Source: Verrucomicrobiota bacterium
Lineage (GTDB): Bacteria > Verrucomicrobiota > Verrucomicrobiia > Opitutales > Opitutaceae
Assembly (NCBI GenBank): GCA_023432225.1
Contig: JAEYUW010000010.1
Location: forward strand, 1 to 64,000
Direction of reading: 5' to 3'
Length of the DNA stretch: 64,000 nt
The notes under the pieces are model-generated. The model saw only the letters and a list, made by a program, of their open reading frames with translations, did not search any database and was not told the DNA's origin. Position 1 is the first letter of the stretch. Each line of letters begins with the position of its first letter. A program made the position numbers and the translations under genes. Below, one piece after another: positions 32,824 through 41,178 of the stretch.

Positions 32824-34050
32824 TTACGCACTGCGCGAGGCTGGACGTGAGGCGTGCGGCGCAGCGGCGCGCAAGCGTGCGGCGAGATAGACCGCGATGG
32901 CGAAGGCGACGACCGCGAGGTAGCCGACGCGCGGGTAGCCTTCGAGGCGTCCGGTGAGGGCTTCGCGGGTCACGAACACGCCGGCGATCGTGTTGGCGAG
33001 GGCGCTGGCACCTTGTTGCACGGCGGAGTTCACGCTCATGAACCCGCCGCGGTAGCGCGCTTCCACGGAGTTGGTGATGAGCGCCATCGCCGGCGGAAAG
33101 CGACCCGACATGCCGATCATGAACAGGGTCGTGACAGCGAGCGCGACGACGACGTGCACGGCTGGCAGATGCGTGAGCAGCAGGGCGGAGGCGCATGCCA
33201 GTGTGGTGATGGTGGCAAAGACGTGGAGCTTGTCGTGCCGGTCGGCGAGACGGCCGAACCACGGCATCGTGAAGAACGTGAACGCGCCGCCCGCCAGGTA
33301 AACGAGCGGGAGTTGCCCCTCGGTCAGGCCGACGTTCGTGACCATTGACGGCGCCATGAACGGGATGATGCAGCCGCCGGCGAACACGAGGACGGCCGAG
33401 AGCGCAAAGCCGCGCAGATGGATCGGGTGCGTGCAGATCTCGCGCATTTGTTGCAACGGATGGGTGTCCACCGGATGAGGCGGCAGCGCAGGCAGCGCGC
33501 GCCAGCCGATCACGCCGATGACGAGGCTCATCGCGGCGAGGAGAAAAAACGGCGCGTGCCACTCGAAGGCGCCGGCGAGCGCGAGGCCGGTCGGCACGCC
33601 GAGCACGGAGGCGATCGGGAATGCCGTCATCACCACGCCCATCGCGGCGCCGCGGCGCTCGGGCGGGATCACGTCACTGACGGCCGCGGTCACGACCGAT
33701 CCGGCCAGACCGCCGAACGCGCCCGCCGCAAAACGCGCCATGAGCAGAATGGGATAAGTCGGGGCCAGTGCGCAGGCGAGGGTGGCGAGAGTGAAGCCGG
33801 CGTAGAGGAAGAGCAGCGCGCGCTTGCGATCGTAACGATCGAGCAGGAAACCGCCGATGAATCCCGTGAGCGCGGCGGCGATGCTGTAGGCAGCCACGAG
33901 CCGGCTGAATTGCGCCGGGCTGATGTCGAAGACGCGCATCAGGTGGGAGCCCAGCGGCATCAGGATCATGTAATCCATGACGTGCGTGAACTGGACCGCC
34001 GCCAAGGTGAAGAGCAGCAGGCGTTCGTGGATGCGAGGCGTCGCGGGCAT
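32824..34050 (-). CDS. Major facilitator superfamily transporter (drug/arabinose-efflux type)
   Basis: 408 residues with twelve predicted TM helices. The cytoplasmic loop 2-3 motif GGFLLDRYDRKRALL (motif A, DxxGRR-like) and motif C-like GVPTGLALAGAFEWHAPFF are those of the DHA1/AraJ-type efflux group. It belongs to an efflux subfamily that exports sugars or drugs; the substrate is not known. It is followed on the minus strand by nothing close and preceded by the LysR gene, 39 bp upstream on the same strand, so LysR and transporter may be co-transcribed. Confidence 0.87.
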   Translation of the reverse strand: MPATPRIHERLLLFTLAAVQFTHVMDYMILMPLGSHLMRVFDISPAQFSRLVAAYSIAAALTGFIGGFLLDRYDRKRALLFLYAGFTLATLACALAPTYPILLMARFAAGAFGGLAGSVVTAAVSDVIPPERRGAAMGVVMTAFPIASVLGVPTGLALAGAFEWHAPFFLLAAMSLVIGVIGWRALPALPPHPVDTHPLQQMREICTHPIHLRGFALSAVLVFAGGCIIPFMAPSMVTNVGLTEGQLPLVYLAGGAFTFFTMPWFGRLADRHDKLHVFATITTLACASALLLTHLPAVHVVVALAVTTLFMIGMSGRFPPAMALITNSVEARYRGGFMSVNSAVQQGASALANTIAGVFVTREALTGRLEGYPRVGYLAVVAFAIAVYLAARLRAAAPHASRPASRSA

Positions 34051-34089
34051 GAAGCGGTCGAGGCTTCTTAGATTTCGTCGGTGCGCAAC

Positions 34090-35028
34090 TCAGCTTCGTG
34101 TTCCGCCCGGGGGCCGAAAGGGCGGGGTGGTAGCCGCTGCGGCTTGCAGGGGACCGACGACGGCATGAGCGGCGTCGGAGAAAATGCGCGCACCTTTCGT
34201 GTGGTGGTGGCGGTAATGGCGGATGAGCGAGATTTCGCGCATCGGCATCTGTCCGGAAAACTTGCGATAAACGAGGCCGGCCGGGTCGTTGGCGGTGCGG
34301 GCGCTGCGCGGCAGCACGCTGATCCCGGCACCGAGTGCGATGAGGGTTTTGGCGGTGGAGAGCTGCGCGGCACGATGGGCGATCCGCGGCTCGAAGTCGT
34401 GGTCGCCGAGCAGCCGTTGGACGAGTGTCGCGGTCGAAGAACCGGTGCCGAGCATCACGAAATCCTGTTCGCGAAGGTCTTCGAGCGTGACGCTTGCCGC
34501 GGTCGCGAGCGGGTGGTTGGCGGCGACAGCGAGCAGGAGCGGCTCGGAGAACAGGGCCGAGGTTTCGATTCGCGGCTCGTTGACCGGCATGGACACGACG
34601 CCGAGATCGAGTTCGCCATCGAGGACGGCCTGGACGACGGTAGGTCTAAAATCTTCGCGGCTATGAAGTTGTAGGCGAATGTCGTTCGCACGACAGTAGG
34701 CTACAACGGCAGGCAAAAAGAAGTGGGCAACGGTCGGAATCACCCCGACCGACACCCGGTGGCCATGTGCAGGGTCCTCTTTGATTTCGCGAATGGCGTC
34801 GTCGGCTTCAGCGAGGATGCGATGGGCGCGCTCAAGGAGGAGTTCGCCGGCGTTCGTAAGAGTTACCTTGCGGCCGAGGCGATGAAAAAGCGTTTGTCCA
34901 AGCTCTTCTTCTAGGTTTATAATCTGCTGACTTAGAGAAGGTTGAGAAATAAAACAGCGCGCAGCGGCTTTGGTGAAATTGCCCGTCTCGGCGACGGCGA
35001 CGAAATAGCGGAGCTGGTAGATTTCCAT
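34090..35028 (-). CDS. LysR-family transcriptional regulator
   Basis: 312 residues. N-terminal winged helix-turn-helix (MEIYQLRYFVAVAETGNFTK, then AARCFISQPSLSQQI) and a periplasmic-binding-protein-like effector domain (about 90-290). It resembles OxyR/CynR in its first 60 residues, but the effector domain has no cysteine pair (LREQDFVMLGTGSSTATLV), so a redox-sensing OxyR mode is not supported. An inverted repeat over the start codon fits autorepression. Divergent from a small membrane-protein gene. Confidence 0.9.
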   Translation of the reverse strand: MEIYQLRYFVAVAETGNFTKAAARCFISQPSLSQQIINLEEELGQTLFHRLGRKVTLTNAGELLLERAHRILAEADDAIREIKEDPAHGHRVSVGVIPTVAHFFLPAVVAYCRANDIRLQLHSREDFRPTVVQAVLDGELDLGVVSMPVNEPRIETSALFSEPLLLAVAANHPLATAASVTLEDLREQDFVMLGTGSSTATLVQRLLGDHDFEPRIAHRAAQLSTAKTLIALGAGISVLPRSARTANDPAGLVYRKFSGQMPMREISLIRHYRHHHTKGARIFSDAAHAVVGPLQAAAATTPPFRPPGGTRS

Positions 35029-35043
35029 AGTTAAAAACTATGG
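35025..35043. promoter_or_regulatory. LysR-type operator overlapping the LysR start codon
   Basis: CCATAGTT-AAA-AACTATGG is a perfect 8-bp inverted repeat containing the T-N11-A box (T35028, A35040) of LysR regulators. It covers the regulator ATG (35026-35028). A weaker partner with GAAA/TTTC halves lies at about 35052-35068, towards the divergent gene, as expected for an activation site. Confidence 0.7.
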
Positions 35044-35131
35044 GATGGATAGAAACGAAGTATTTCTCCTATTGCAAGGCCCGTGGTAATCTCTGCCCCG
35101 TCAACAAGACATCCAACCAAAGTTCACCCAC

Positions 35132-35308
35132 ATGAACACCAAGACTCTCCTCCAATCCACCGCCCTCACGGGCACCCTCGCCGTCGTTTTCTTCGAACTG
35201 GCGAAGGTTAATACCGATCTCCCGCTCGTTGGCCTCGTCGTCGGCTACGTCGCTGCGGTGGCGATCCTGGCCTTCGCGGCCTTCGACGGCGCCAAGCGCG
35301 CGTCCTAA
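35132..35308 (+). CDS. 58-residue membrane protein divergent from LysR gene
   Basis: 58 residues from the ATG at 35132 (MNTKTLLQSTALTGTLAVVF). Two hydrophobic segments (about 13-23 and 32-50), a short acidic loop (FELAKVNTDL) and a basic end (DGAKRAS). The frame is flanked by plausible signals, a divergent LysR operator upstream and a strong terminator downstream, which supports it being real. The family is not recognised. Likely controlled by the divergent LysR protein. Confidence 0.68.
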   Translation: MNTKTLLQSTALTGTLAVVFFELAKVNTDLPLVGLVVGYVAAVAILAFAAFDGAKRAS

Positions 35309-35340
35309 CAAGTTTCAGCCGAAAGCATAGTGTGCAAATG

Positions 35341-35378
35341 AGGCCCGGGTTAGGGGTAGCCCGGGCCTCTCTATTTTC
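35341..35378 (+). terminator. Intrinsic terminator of the 58-residue membrane-protein gene
   Basis: AGGCCCGGG (35341-35349), a 10-nt loop and CCCGGGCCT (35360-35368), then CTCTATTTTC. It lies 32 bp after the stop codon. Confidence 0.85.
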
Positions 35379-35388
35379 TCTCCGCGCG

Positions 35389-35421
35389 AGGGCCGGTTCA
35401 GCACCGGCCCTTTTTCTTTTT
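35389..35421 (+). terminator. Second strong intrinsic terminator, derived from a repeat hairpin
   Basis: AGGGCCGGT-TCAGC-ACCGGCCCT (35389-35411) followed by TTTTCTTTTT. The stem matches the first hairpin of the GTAGG-type double-hairpin repeat. Confidence 0.82.
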
Positions 35422-35463
35422 GGGCGGCGCGAGTAATGGCAGGACCGGCTGAAGCCGGTCCCA
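35389..35463. repeat. Degenerate double-hairpin repeat used as terminator
   Basis: Hairpin 1 at 35389-35411 and hairpin 2 GGACCGGCT-GA-AGCCGGTCC at 35442-35461. Outer GTAGG/CCTAC arms are lost (ends read CCCAC), and a T tract follows hairpin 1. Confidence 0.6.
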
Positions 35464-35512
35464 CTGCCCGGTTGCGTGAATCTGACGCCGGGATAAACAA
35501 AAGTCGTCCGGC

Positions 35513-36055
35513 ATGACGCTTTTCAGGAAACAACCACCCATGGAGGCCACTCGTGCATCCACATCCTGGAAAGACTGGTTCGACGCTTACGGACCCAAAC
35601 TGCTGCTCTGTGCGCGGCAGTGGACCCGCTCGCTGGCGGACGCGGAGGATGTCGTGCAAGAAGCCTTCGTGCGCTATTGGCGCCACCAGCGCGAGCTGCC
35701 CGGCGATCCGCAGGCCTTGCTCATCACTTCCGTCCGGCGGGCCGCGCTTGATCTGGCGCGCCGCGAGGGCCGGCGTGCGGTGCGCGAGGAAAAGGCCGAT
35801 GGCGGCCTCGAGGAGCGCGAGGGGATTTTCGAGCCTTTGCCCGGCGATGGCGACGAGCGCCGCGCCGAAATCGAATGCGCGCTCCAGCGCCTGCCCGAAG
35901 AGCAGCGCGAGGTGCTCGTGCTCAAGATTTGGGAGGAGCTCACTTTCGAACAAATCGGCGAGGTGCTCGCCATCTCGCCCAACACCGCCGCGTCGCGCTA
36001 CCGCTATGCGCTCGGCGCGCTGCGCAAAGAATTAAAGCCGCTCAGTTATGGATGA
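35513..36055 (+). CDS. ECF-type RNA polymerase sigma factor
   Basis: 180 residues from the ATG at 35513 (an ATG at 35540 is possible). Region 2: WFDAYGPKLLLCARQWTRSL, then DAEDVVQEAFVRYWRH; region 4: LPEEQREVLVLKIWEELTFE and IGEVLAISPNTAASRYRYAL. No region 3, as usual for ECF factors. It overlaps the next gene by 8 bp, the common sigma/anti-sigma arrangement. The inducing signal is unknown. Confidence 0.9.
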   Translation: MTLFRKQPPMEATRASTSWKDWFDAYGPKLLLCARQWTRSLADAEDVVQEAFVRYWRHQRELPGDPQALLITSVRRAALDLARREGRRAVREEKADGGLEEREGIFEPLPGDGDERRAEIECALQRLPEEQREVLVLKIWEELTFEQIGEVLAISPNTAASRYRYALGALRKELKPLSYG

Positions 36056-36650
36056 CACGTCACTCCAGGATCTGGAAAACGAACTGAAGGCGCTGCGCCC
36101 GCGGCGTCCGTCCGTTCTGCTCCGCGCCCGGGTGGAGCATGAATTTTCCCAATCGGCCGGCGCTGCGCGTCCCGCCGCAGCCGAGAACAAACCGGCAATC
36201 GCCACCGCGCCGCGCTACACCTCCGCGACCACGCTGCGTTCGTGGAAATGGTTCAGCTGGCAAATGGCTGCAGCCGCGAGCGTCGCGCTGGCGGTTTCGC
36301 TCGGAGTCTGGCGGTGGCAAAGCGCCGGATCGCCTGCCCCCGTCGCGCCGGAGCAGGTGCTGGCGAAAAACGCGATCACGCCCGCGGAGGATGCCGCGGT
36401 CCCCGCCGCGCCGCCTCCGGCGTCGCGCGCGCTCGCCGCACGCGACAGCTATCGCCCCGTGAAAGCCGCCAACGTCCTCTACGATTTGCAGGACGAGGGC
36501 CCCGTCTTGCTCGAGGACAACACACCGGCGCGCCGCGTCCGTGCACGCTATGTCGACACCTACACCTGGAAAAATCCGGCCACGAACGCCTCGCTCAAAT
36601 GGAGCGTCCCGCGCGACGAAGTGCGCGTGATGCCCGCCCGCTTCCAGTGA
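36048..36650 (+). CDS. Probable anti-sigma factor, single-pass membrane protein
   Basis: 200 residues. A cytoplasmic N-terminus (about 1-70) precedes one TM helix (about 74-90, WQMAAAASVALAVSLGVWRW) and a periplasmic Pro/Ala-rich C-terminal part ending in WKNPATNASLKWSVPRDEVR. Position directly after an ECF sigma gene, overlap and topology support the anti-sigma role; the sequence shows no zinc-binding HxxxCxxC motif. The C-terminal segment resembles a short outer-envelope-associated motif found in similar verrucomicrobial proteins, but I cannot identify it. Confidence 0.7.
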   Translation: MDDTSLQDLENELKALRPRRPSVLLRARVEHEFSQSAGAARPAAAENKPAIATAPRYTSATTLRSWKWFSWQMAAAASVALAVSLGVWRWQSAGSPAPVAPEQVLAKNAITPAEDAAVPAAPPPASRALAARDSYRPVKAANVLYDLQDEGPVLLEDNTPARRVRARYVDTYTWKNPATNASLKWSVPRDEVRVMPARFQ

Positions 36651-36670
36651 ACTCAACCGCTATTTTCCTT

Positions 36671-37672
36671 ATGAAATCCAAACTGACCTTCCCGCTCCTC
36701 ACTCTCGCTCTCCTTTCTGTCGTCAGCGTGCGCGCCGCCGACGCGCCCCCGGCGGCGCCCGAGCCCAAAGTGGAAAAGAAATCGCGCACCATCGTCGTCC
36801 GCCACGGCGCCGAGGACGCCCGCGAAAAGGAGAAAGTCACTTATCTCGGCGTCGAGACCGGTCCGGTGCCCGAGGTGCTGGCCGAACACCTCGGCCTGCC
36901 GCAAGGCTTCGGCCTCACCGTTCGCTCCGTGGCGAAAGACAGTCCCGCGGCGGCAGTGCTGCAGAAAAACGACGTGCTCCGCAAACTCGCGGACCAAGAC
37001 CTCGTCGACGCCCGTCAGCTCAGCGTGCTGATTCGCGCGAAGAAGCCCGGCGACACCGTGAAGTTGACCATCGTGCGCGCCGGCAAGGAGCAGGTGGTGA
37101 CGGCGACGCTCGGCGAGCGTGAGGTGCCGAAGATGTGGGATTTTTCCGACCGCGCTGATGGCATGACCGGCCTCCGTCACTTTAGCGAAGAAGGGCCGGC
37201 CATCGAGCGCCTCCGCGAGTTGCCCGGCATCGCGCGCGACGAGCTCAATGACGTGCTGCGCATCATCGGCCGCGAGCGCGGCAACTGGTTCGGCGGCAGT
37301 CCCCGCGTGCACGTGTTCAAACGCCACGGCGGCGGCTCTTCGTTGCTCAACATGGCCGAAGGCAACTTCGTCTACTCCGACGATGAAGGCTCGATCGAGA
37401 TCGCGGCCGCCAAAGGCCAGCGCGAACTCACCGTGAAGGACGCGAAGGGCAACGTGACTTTCCAAGGACCGATCAACACCGACGAAGAACGCGAGAAGCT
37501 CCCCGCGGAGGTGAAGAAGCGCCTCGGCAAAATCGATTCTGCGACGATCGACTTCGAAGCTGACGACTCCCTCGAGCAGGAAGGTGCGGCGGTGAAGCCG
37601 GACAAAGCCAAGACGAGCGGCGAGCTCAATCACGACGCAGGCCGCCGCATGCGGCACACGCTGCGCTTCTAA
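36671..37672 (+). CDS. Exported PDZ-domain protein
   Basis: 333 residues from the ATG at 36671; signal peptide MKSKLTFPLLTLALLSVVSV, cleaved near RAADA. A PDZ domain spans about 57-140 (YLGVETGPVPEVLAEHLGLP, then GLTVRSVAKDSPAAAVLQKN and DVLRKLADQDLVDARQLSVL). The rest is a charged region with no protease triad. PDZ proteins of this kind bind C-termini of misfolded envelope proteins. It follows the ECF sigma and anti-sigma genes by 20 bp, so it may be the effector or sensor of that stress circuit. Confidence 0.85.
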   Translation: MKSKLTFPLLTLALLSVVSVRAADAPPAAPEPKVEKKSRTIVVRHGAEDAREKEKVTYLGVETGPVPEVLAEHLGLPQGFGLTVRSVAKDSPAAAVLQKNDVLRKLADQDLVDARQLSVLIRAKKPGDTVKLTIVRAGKEQVVTATLGEREVPKMWDFSDRADGMTGLRHFSEEGPAIERLRELPGIARDELNDVLRIIGRERGNWFGGSPRVHVFKRHGGGSSLLNMAEGNFVYSDDEGSIEIAAAKGQRELTVKDAKGNVTFQGPINTDEEREKLPAEVKKRLGKIDSATIDFEADDSLEQEGAAVKPDKAKTSGELNHDAGRRMRHTLRF

Positions 37673-37680
37673 AACAATTT

Positions 37681-37704
37681 CGGCGCGATAGGTGTGTCGC
37701 GCCG
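37681..37704. terminator. Hairpin after the PDZ gene
   Basis: CGGCGCGA (37681-37688), an 8-nt loop and TCGCGCCG (37697-37704), 8 bp after the stop codon. No T tract follows, so it may be a weak or rho-assisted end. Confidence 0.5.
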
Positions 37705-37721
37705 AGTGTGTGAAACGAATC

Positions 37722-37751
37722 GAGGCCGTCCGCGTGTTGCTGGACGGCCTC
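37722..37751 (-). terminator. Hairpin after the DUF4199 gene
   Basis: GAGGCCGTCC (37722-37731), 10-nt loop and GGACGGCCTC (37742-37751), 28 bp beyond the DUF4199 stop codon. Minus-strand read continues into GATTCGTTTC, moderately T-rich. Confidence 0.55.
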
Positions 37752-37779
37752 GCTCGTTAGCGGAGAGTTGTTACGTCGC

Positions 37780-38307
37780 TTACATCGGCGGCAATTCGGT
37801 GCCCTCGGGCGCGGGGCGCTTGAGGAAGATCGAGGCGATGAGGCCGACGATCGTGCAGATGAGCGTGGTCATGAAGAGCGAAAGGATGAGCAAGCCGACG
37901 GGGCTGTAGGTGAGACGCACGCCTTGCTCCATGCCGGCGAGCGCCTGGTCGGTTGCACCGGCCATGTTGGGCTGGCTCTTGATGAATTCGATCAAGTAGT
38001 CGACGAAGCTGGGATTGATGAACTTGAAGTGAACGAAGGCGTAGATGCCGCCGATCAAACCGGCGTAGAGCCCGATCATCGCAGCGGAGCCGACGCCGCG
38101 TCCATAGCTCAGCGATTTGTGTGCGGAGTCTTCGCGGACTGCGCGGATGCCGAGCGTGGTCACGACGATGATCGCGACCCAGGTCACGTATTGAAACCAT
38201 TGTCCCTGGGCGATGTTCTCGCCTTGGTAGCCGAGAAAAAAGCCGACGAGCGTCAGCCCGATGTTCGCCAGCGCGAGATAGATACCGTAGGTCAGTGTGG
38301 TGCTCAT
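37780..38307 (-). CDS. DUF4199 membrane protein
   Basis: 175 residues with four predicted TM helices (about 8-26, 38-56, 73-97, 138-163). The layout and the loop RAVREDSAHKSLSYGRGVGS match DUF4199, an integral inner-membrane family of unknown function that is common in Bacteroidota and Verrucomicrobiota. Monocistronic with a hairpin downstream. Confidence 0.8.
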   Translation of the reverse strand: MSTTLTYGIYLALANIGLTLVGFFLGYQGENIAQGQWFQYVTWVAIIVVTTLGIRAVREDSAHKSLSYGRGVGSAAMIGLYAGLIGGIYAFVHFKFINPSFVDYLIEFIKSQPNMAGATDQALAGMEQGVRLTYSPVGLLILSLFMTTLICTIVGLIASIFLKRPAPEGTELPPM

Positions 38308-38399
38308 ACGCGTCGAGCAGAGCCGATTCGCGCGACGCGTTCAATACGCTAAGGACAAACGGCTCTGCGCGCGGATGGGCGGCAGAGCCCGGGAGAAGC

Positions 38400-39200
38400 T
38401 CAGCGGTTGTCGCCGTCGAGCACGCGGCCCAGGCCGCCGAGAATCGAACCTTCTTCGCGTCCGCCGCGACCGGTCTGCGGTGCGGCTGCGACGATGCGCC
38501 CGGCGAGCCGCGAGAAGGGCAGCGATTGCAGCCACACTTTGCCGGGGCCTCGCAGGCGCGCGAAGAAGAGGCCTTCGCCGCCGAACAGCGCGGATTTGAT
38601 GCCGCCGACAAATTCGATGTCGTAATCCACACTCGGCTGCAGCGCGACGAGGCAGCCCGTGTCGACCCGCAGGCCCTCGCCTGGGGCGAGCACGCGTTCG
38701 TAGAGTGTGCCGCCTGCGTGCACGAAGGCGAGGCCGTCGCCGCGCAGCCGTTGCATGATGAAGCCCTCGCCGCCGAACAGGCCGACGCCGATACGCTTTT
38801 GAAACGCGATGCCGATCGTCACGCCTTTCGCCGCGCAGAGAAACGAGTCCTTCTGCGCAATGAGTTCGCCGCCCATTTCGCCCAGATGCATCGGCATGAT
38901 CTTGCCAGGATACGGTGCGCCGAACGCCACGCGGCGCTTTTGCGCCGAGCGATTGCCGTAGACGGTCATGAAGAGCGATTCGCCCGTGAGGATGCGCGTG
39001 CCCGCGCCGAGCAGCGAGCCGAGGAAGCCGCGGTTTTGTTGCGAGCCGTCGCCGAAGATCGTCTCCATCTCGATGCCGTCGTCCATGAACATCATGGAGC
39101 CGGCCTCGGCGATCACGGCTTCGTTGGGGTCGAGCTCAACTTCGACGAACTGCATGTCGTCGCCGCTGATGCGATAGTCGATCACGTGCATTGGATTCAT
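38400..39200 (-). CDS. AIM24/TIGR00266-family protein
   Basis: 266 residues from the ATG at 39198-39200 (MNPMHVIDYRIS); a Met three residues later is possible. Features of the family: MQFVEVELDPNEAVIAEAGS, GGLSGAGTR-like SLLGAGTRILTGESLF, FLCAAKGVTIGIAFQKRI, and GGEGFIMQRLRGDG. The fold is a tryptophan RNA-binding attenuator-like beta-helix, found in yeast mitochondrial AIM24 and bacterial phage-shock-like proteins; function is not defined. The C-terminus is Gly/Arg-rich. Faces away from the DUF4199 gene. Confidence 0.82.
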   Translation of the reverse strand: MNPMHVIDYRISGDDMQFVEVELDPNEAVIAEAGSMMFMDDGIEMETIFGDGSQQNRGFLGSLLGAGTRILTGESLFMTVYGNRSAQKRRVAFGAPYPGKIMPMHLGEMGGELIAQKDSFLCAAKGVTIGIAFQKRIGVGLFGGEGFIMQRLRGDGLAFVHAGGTLYERVLAPGEGLRVDTGCLVALQPSVDYDIEFVGGIKSALFGGEGLFFARLRGPGKVWLQSLPFSRLAGRIVAAAPQTGRGGREEGSILGGLGRVLDGDNR

Positions 39201-39397
39201 GGCGAAAGGACCCGCAGCGTCGCAGAAAAGTCGCGCGCGCACAGGTTGAATTTGCGCGCAGTTTTCCATCCACGCCGTGCTGCGGGTGACGCCATCAGCG
39301 GCGCGAGAATGTGTGCAGGCTTGCGCGATTCATCGGAGGTTTTTCTCGCGTGCCATCGGAAAATCGGGCGGCAGTGCACGAGAAATTTTCACCAATT

Positions 39398-39459
39398 TGC
39401 GATTATCGCATTTACAAAGGCGTCAGGCGGATGCATGGGTTGCTCACAAGTTATCCACG
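39398..39459. promoter_or_regulatory. Palindrome and DnaA-box-like site before the PIN-PhoH gene
   Basis: TGCGAT-T-ATCGCA (39398-39410) is a perfect palindrome in a locally AT-richer stretch, and TTATCCACG (39451-39459) differs from the DnaA box TTATCCACA at the last base. They lie 4-65 bp before the start codon at 39463. Either could be an operator; only one DnaA-like box is present, so a replication origin is not suggested. Confidence 0.35.
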
Positions 39460-39462
39460 TCG

Positions 39463-41001
39463 ATGGAATCCACACTGAGTGGGGTAAAAAATCCACCGCA
39501 GCATCACGTTGGCGCGAAGGTTAAGACCTACGTTCTCGATACGAACGTCCTGCTGCACGACCCGCAGTCGCTCTTCAAATTCGAGGAGAACAATCTCGCG
39601 ATTCCCGTCGAGGTTCTCGAGGAGCTCGATGCGATAAAAAGCGAGCAGTCGACCGAGCGCGGTCGCAATGCCCGCCGCGTGCACCGGCTCCTGCAGGAGC
39701 TGTTACCCGACTCGCACTCGATGCACGAAGGCGTGAAGCTGCCGAACGGCGGCACGCTCTCGATCATCATCAACCGCTACCTCGTCGAGAACAACTGGTC
39801 TACGCCCGCGATGCAGCGGCTGCGTGCGGTCGTCTCGGACTTCACGAAGAAGGACAACCGCATCATCGCGGCCGCTCTCTTCGTGCAGGAAACTTTTCCG
39901 CCGCCCACGATCCTCGTCACGAAGGACGTCAACGTGCAGCTGAAGGCCCGCGCGGTCGGGCTCGAAGCCGAAGACTACCTCAACGACAAGGTCCCCGAGG
40001 CGCCCGACACCGACTCGTATCAGACGCTGCCGCTCGACGTCTACGACATGCAGCGGTTCTTCTCCGAGGGGCAATTCGCCGTCGACGACGACGTCGCGCA
40101 CAAACTCTACCTCAACGAATACGTCCTGCTCATGACGCCCGAGGGCAAGACCGCGCCCGGCCGCTATTACGGGCAGGGCGTCGTGCGTCGGTTGCGTTTC
40201 CCGGAATTCGTGAAAGCCCCCGGCGGCATCCCGATCCGTCCGCGCAACCTCGAGCAACAGTTCTTCATGGACGCGCTGATGGACGATTCTATCTCGCTCA
40301 TCACGTGTTTCGGCAAAGCCGGCACTGGCAAGACTCTCCTCTCCACCGGTTGTGCGCTGCACCAAATCACCGATCCGGAAAACGCGCGCTACGACGGCCT
40401 CTCGATTTCGCGCCCCGTCATCGCGCTCGGCAAAGACATCGGCTTCCTCCCCGGTTCGCTGGAGGAGAAGATGAAGCCGTGGCTGCAACCGTATCACGAC
40501 GCGCTCGAGGTGCTCATGCCCTCGAAGCCGCCGAAGGAGCCGCAATTCGCCGCAAAGAAGGTCGGCAAAAAGAAGCGCAAGCACGACGAGATCATTGGCA
40601 GCATGACCGCGCCGCAGCCCGCGCACGGCGGCGGCAATGGCAACGGAAACGGTCTTCCGCCGATGAAACCTTACGAGCGTCTGATCAAGAACGGTCTCGT
40701 GGAGATCGAGGCGCTCTGCTTCATCCGCGGTCGGTCGATTGCGCGACGTTTCTTCATCCTCGATGAGGCGCAGCAGCTCACGCCGCACGAGGTGAAGACG
40801 GTCATCACGCGCATTTCCGAGAGTTCGAAGATCGTGCTCATCGGCGATCCCGCGCAGATCGACAATCCCTACGTCGACGCGCGCAGCAACGGCCTCGTCT
40901 TCTGCCACAATCGGATGAAGGGCCAGTCGCTCCACGCGCACGTGAAGCTCTCCAAAGGCGAGCGCTCCCGGCTCGCCGAACTCGCGGCGGATTTGCTCTG
41001 A
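39463..41001 (+). CDS. PIN-domain / PhoH-family ATPase
   Basis: 512 residues from the ATG at 39463. N-terminal PIN nuclease domain (about 20-150): KTYVLDTNVLLHDPQSL with the first acidic residue, VLEELDAIKS, and ILVTKDVNVQLKA with further acidic ligands. C-terminal PhoH ATPase (about 255-510): Walker A CFGKAGTGKT, Walker B-type FFILDEAQQLT, and GDPAQIDNPYV. A Gly/Asn-rich linker (AHGGGNGNGNG) sits inside the ATPase part. PIN-PhoH proteins are toxin-antitoxin-like RNases with RNA-helicase activity, implicated in RNA decay. A clear terminator follows. Confidence 0.92.
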   Translation: MESTLSGVKNPPQHHVGAKVKTYVLDTNVLLHDPQSLFKFEENNLAIPVEVLEELDAIKSEQSTERGRNARRVHRLLQELLPDSHSMHEGVKLPNGGTLSIIINRYLVENNWSTPAMQRLRAVVSDFTKKDNRIIAAALFVQETFPPPTILVTKDVNVQLKARAVGLEAEDYLNDKVPEAPDTDSYQTLPLDVYDMQRFFSEGQFAVDDDVAHKLYLNEYVLLMTPEGKTAPGRYYGQGVVRRLRFPEFVKAPGGIPIRPRNLEQQFFMDALMDDSISLITCFGKAGTGKTLLSTGCALHQITDPENARYDGLSISRPVIALGKDIGFLPGSLEEKMKPWLQPYHDALEVLMPSKPPKEPQFAAKKVGKKKRKHDEIIGSMTAPQPAHGGGNGNGNGLPPMKPYERLIKNGLVEIEALCFIRGRSIARRFFILDEAQQLTPHEVKTVITRISESSKIVLIGDPAQIDNPYVDARSNGLVFCHNRMKGQSLHAHVKLSKGERSRLAELAADLL

Positions 41002-41058
41002 GTCGCCAAGTGTCGCGCCGCGGTCGCGCTCACCTCGCCGCCGCAAGTTTTCCCCGAG

Positions 41059-41088
41059 CAGCCGACGTAAGTCGGCTGTTTCGTTTTC
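41059..41088 (+). terminator. Intrinsic terminator of the PIN-PhoH gene
   Basis: CAGCCGAC (41059-41066), GTAA loop and GTCGGCTG (41071-41078), followed by TTTCGTTTTC. Lies 57 bp after the stop codon. Confidence 0.8.
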
Positions 41089-41178
41089 ACGTCTGCTCTG
41101 GCTCGTCAGCCGCTCAATCGGGGCGCGAGGCGTGCTAAGTTGCGCGCTCGCGCGCCACTCTCTCGATCCGCTCGCGCG

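Noticed and set aside
34090..35028. OxyR identity for the LysR-type regulator
   Set aside because: N-terminus resembles OxyR but the effector domain has no cysteine pair.
38435..38460. T-loop-like GGTTCGATTC on the minus strand
   Set aside because: Inside the AIM24-like coding region, no CCA at tRNA spacing and no acceptor pairing.
39398..39459. Replication origin
   Set aside because: Only one near-consensus DnaA box; no dnaA, dnaN, gidA or AT-rich unwinding element in the window.
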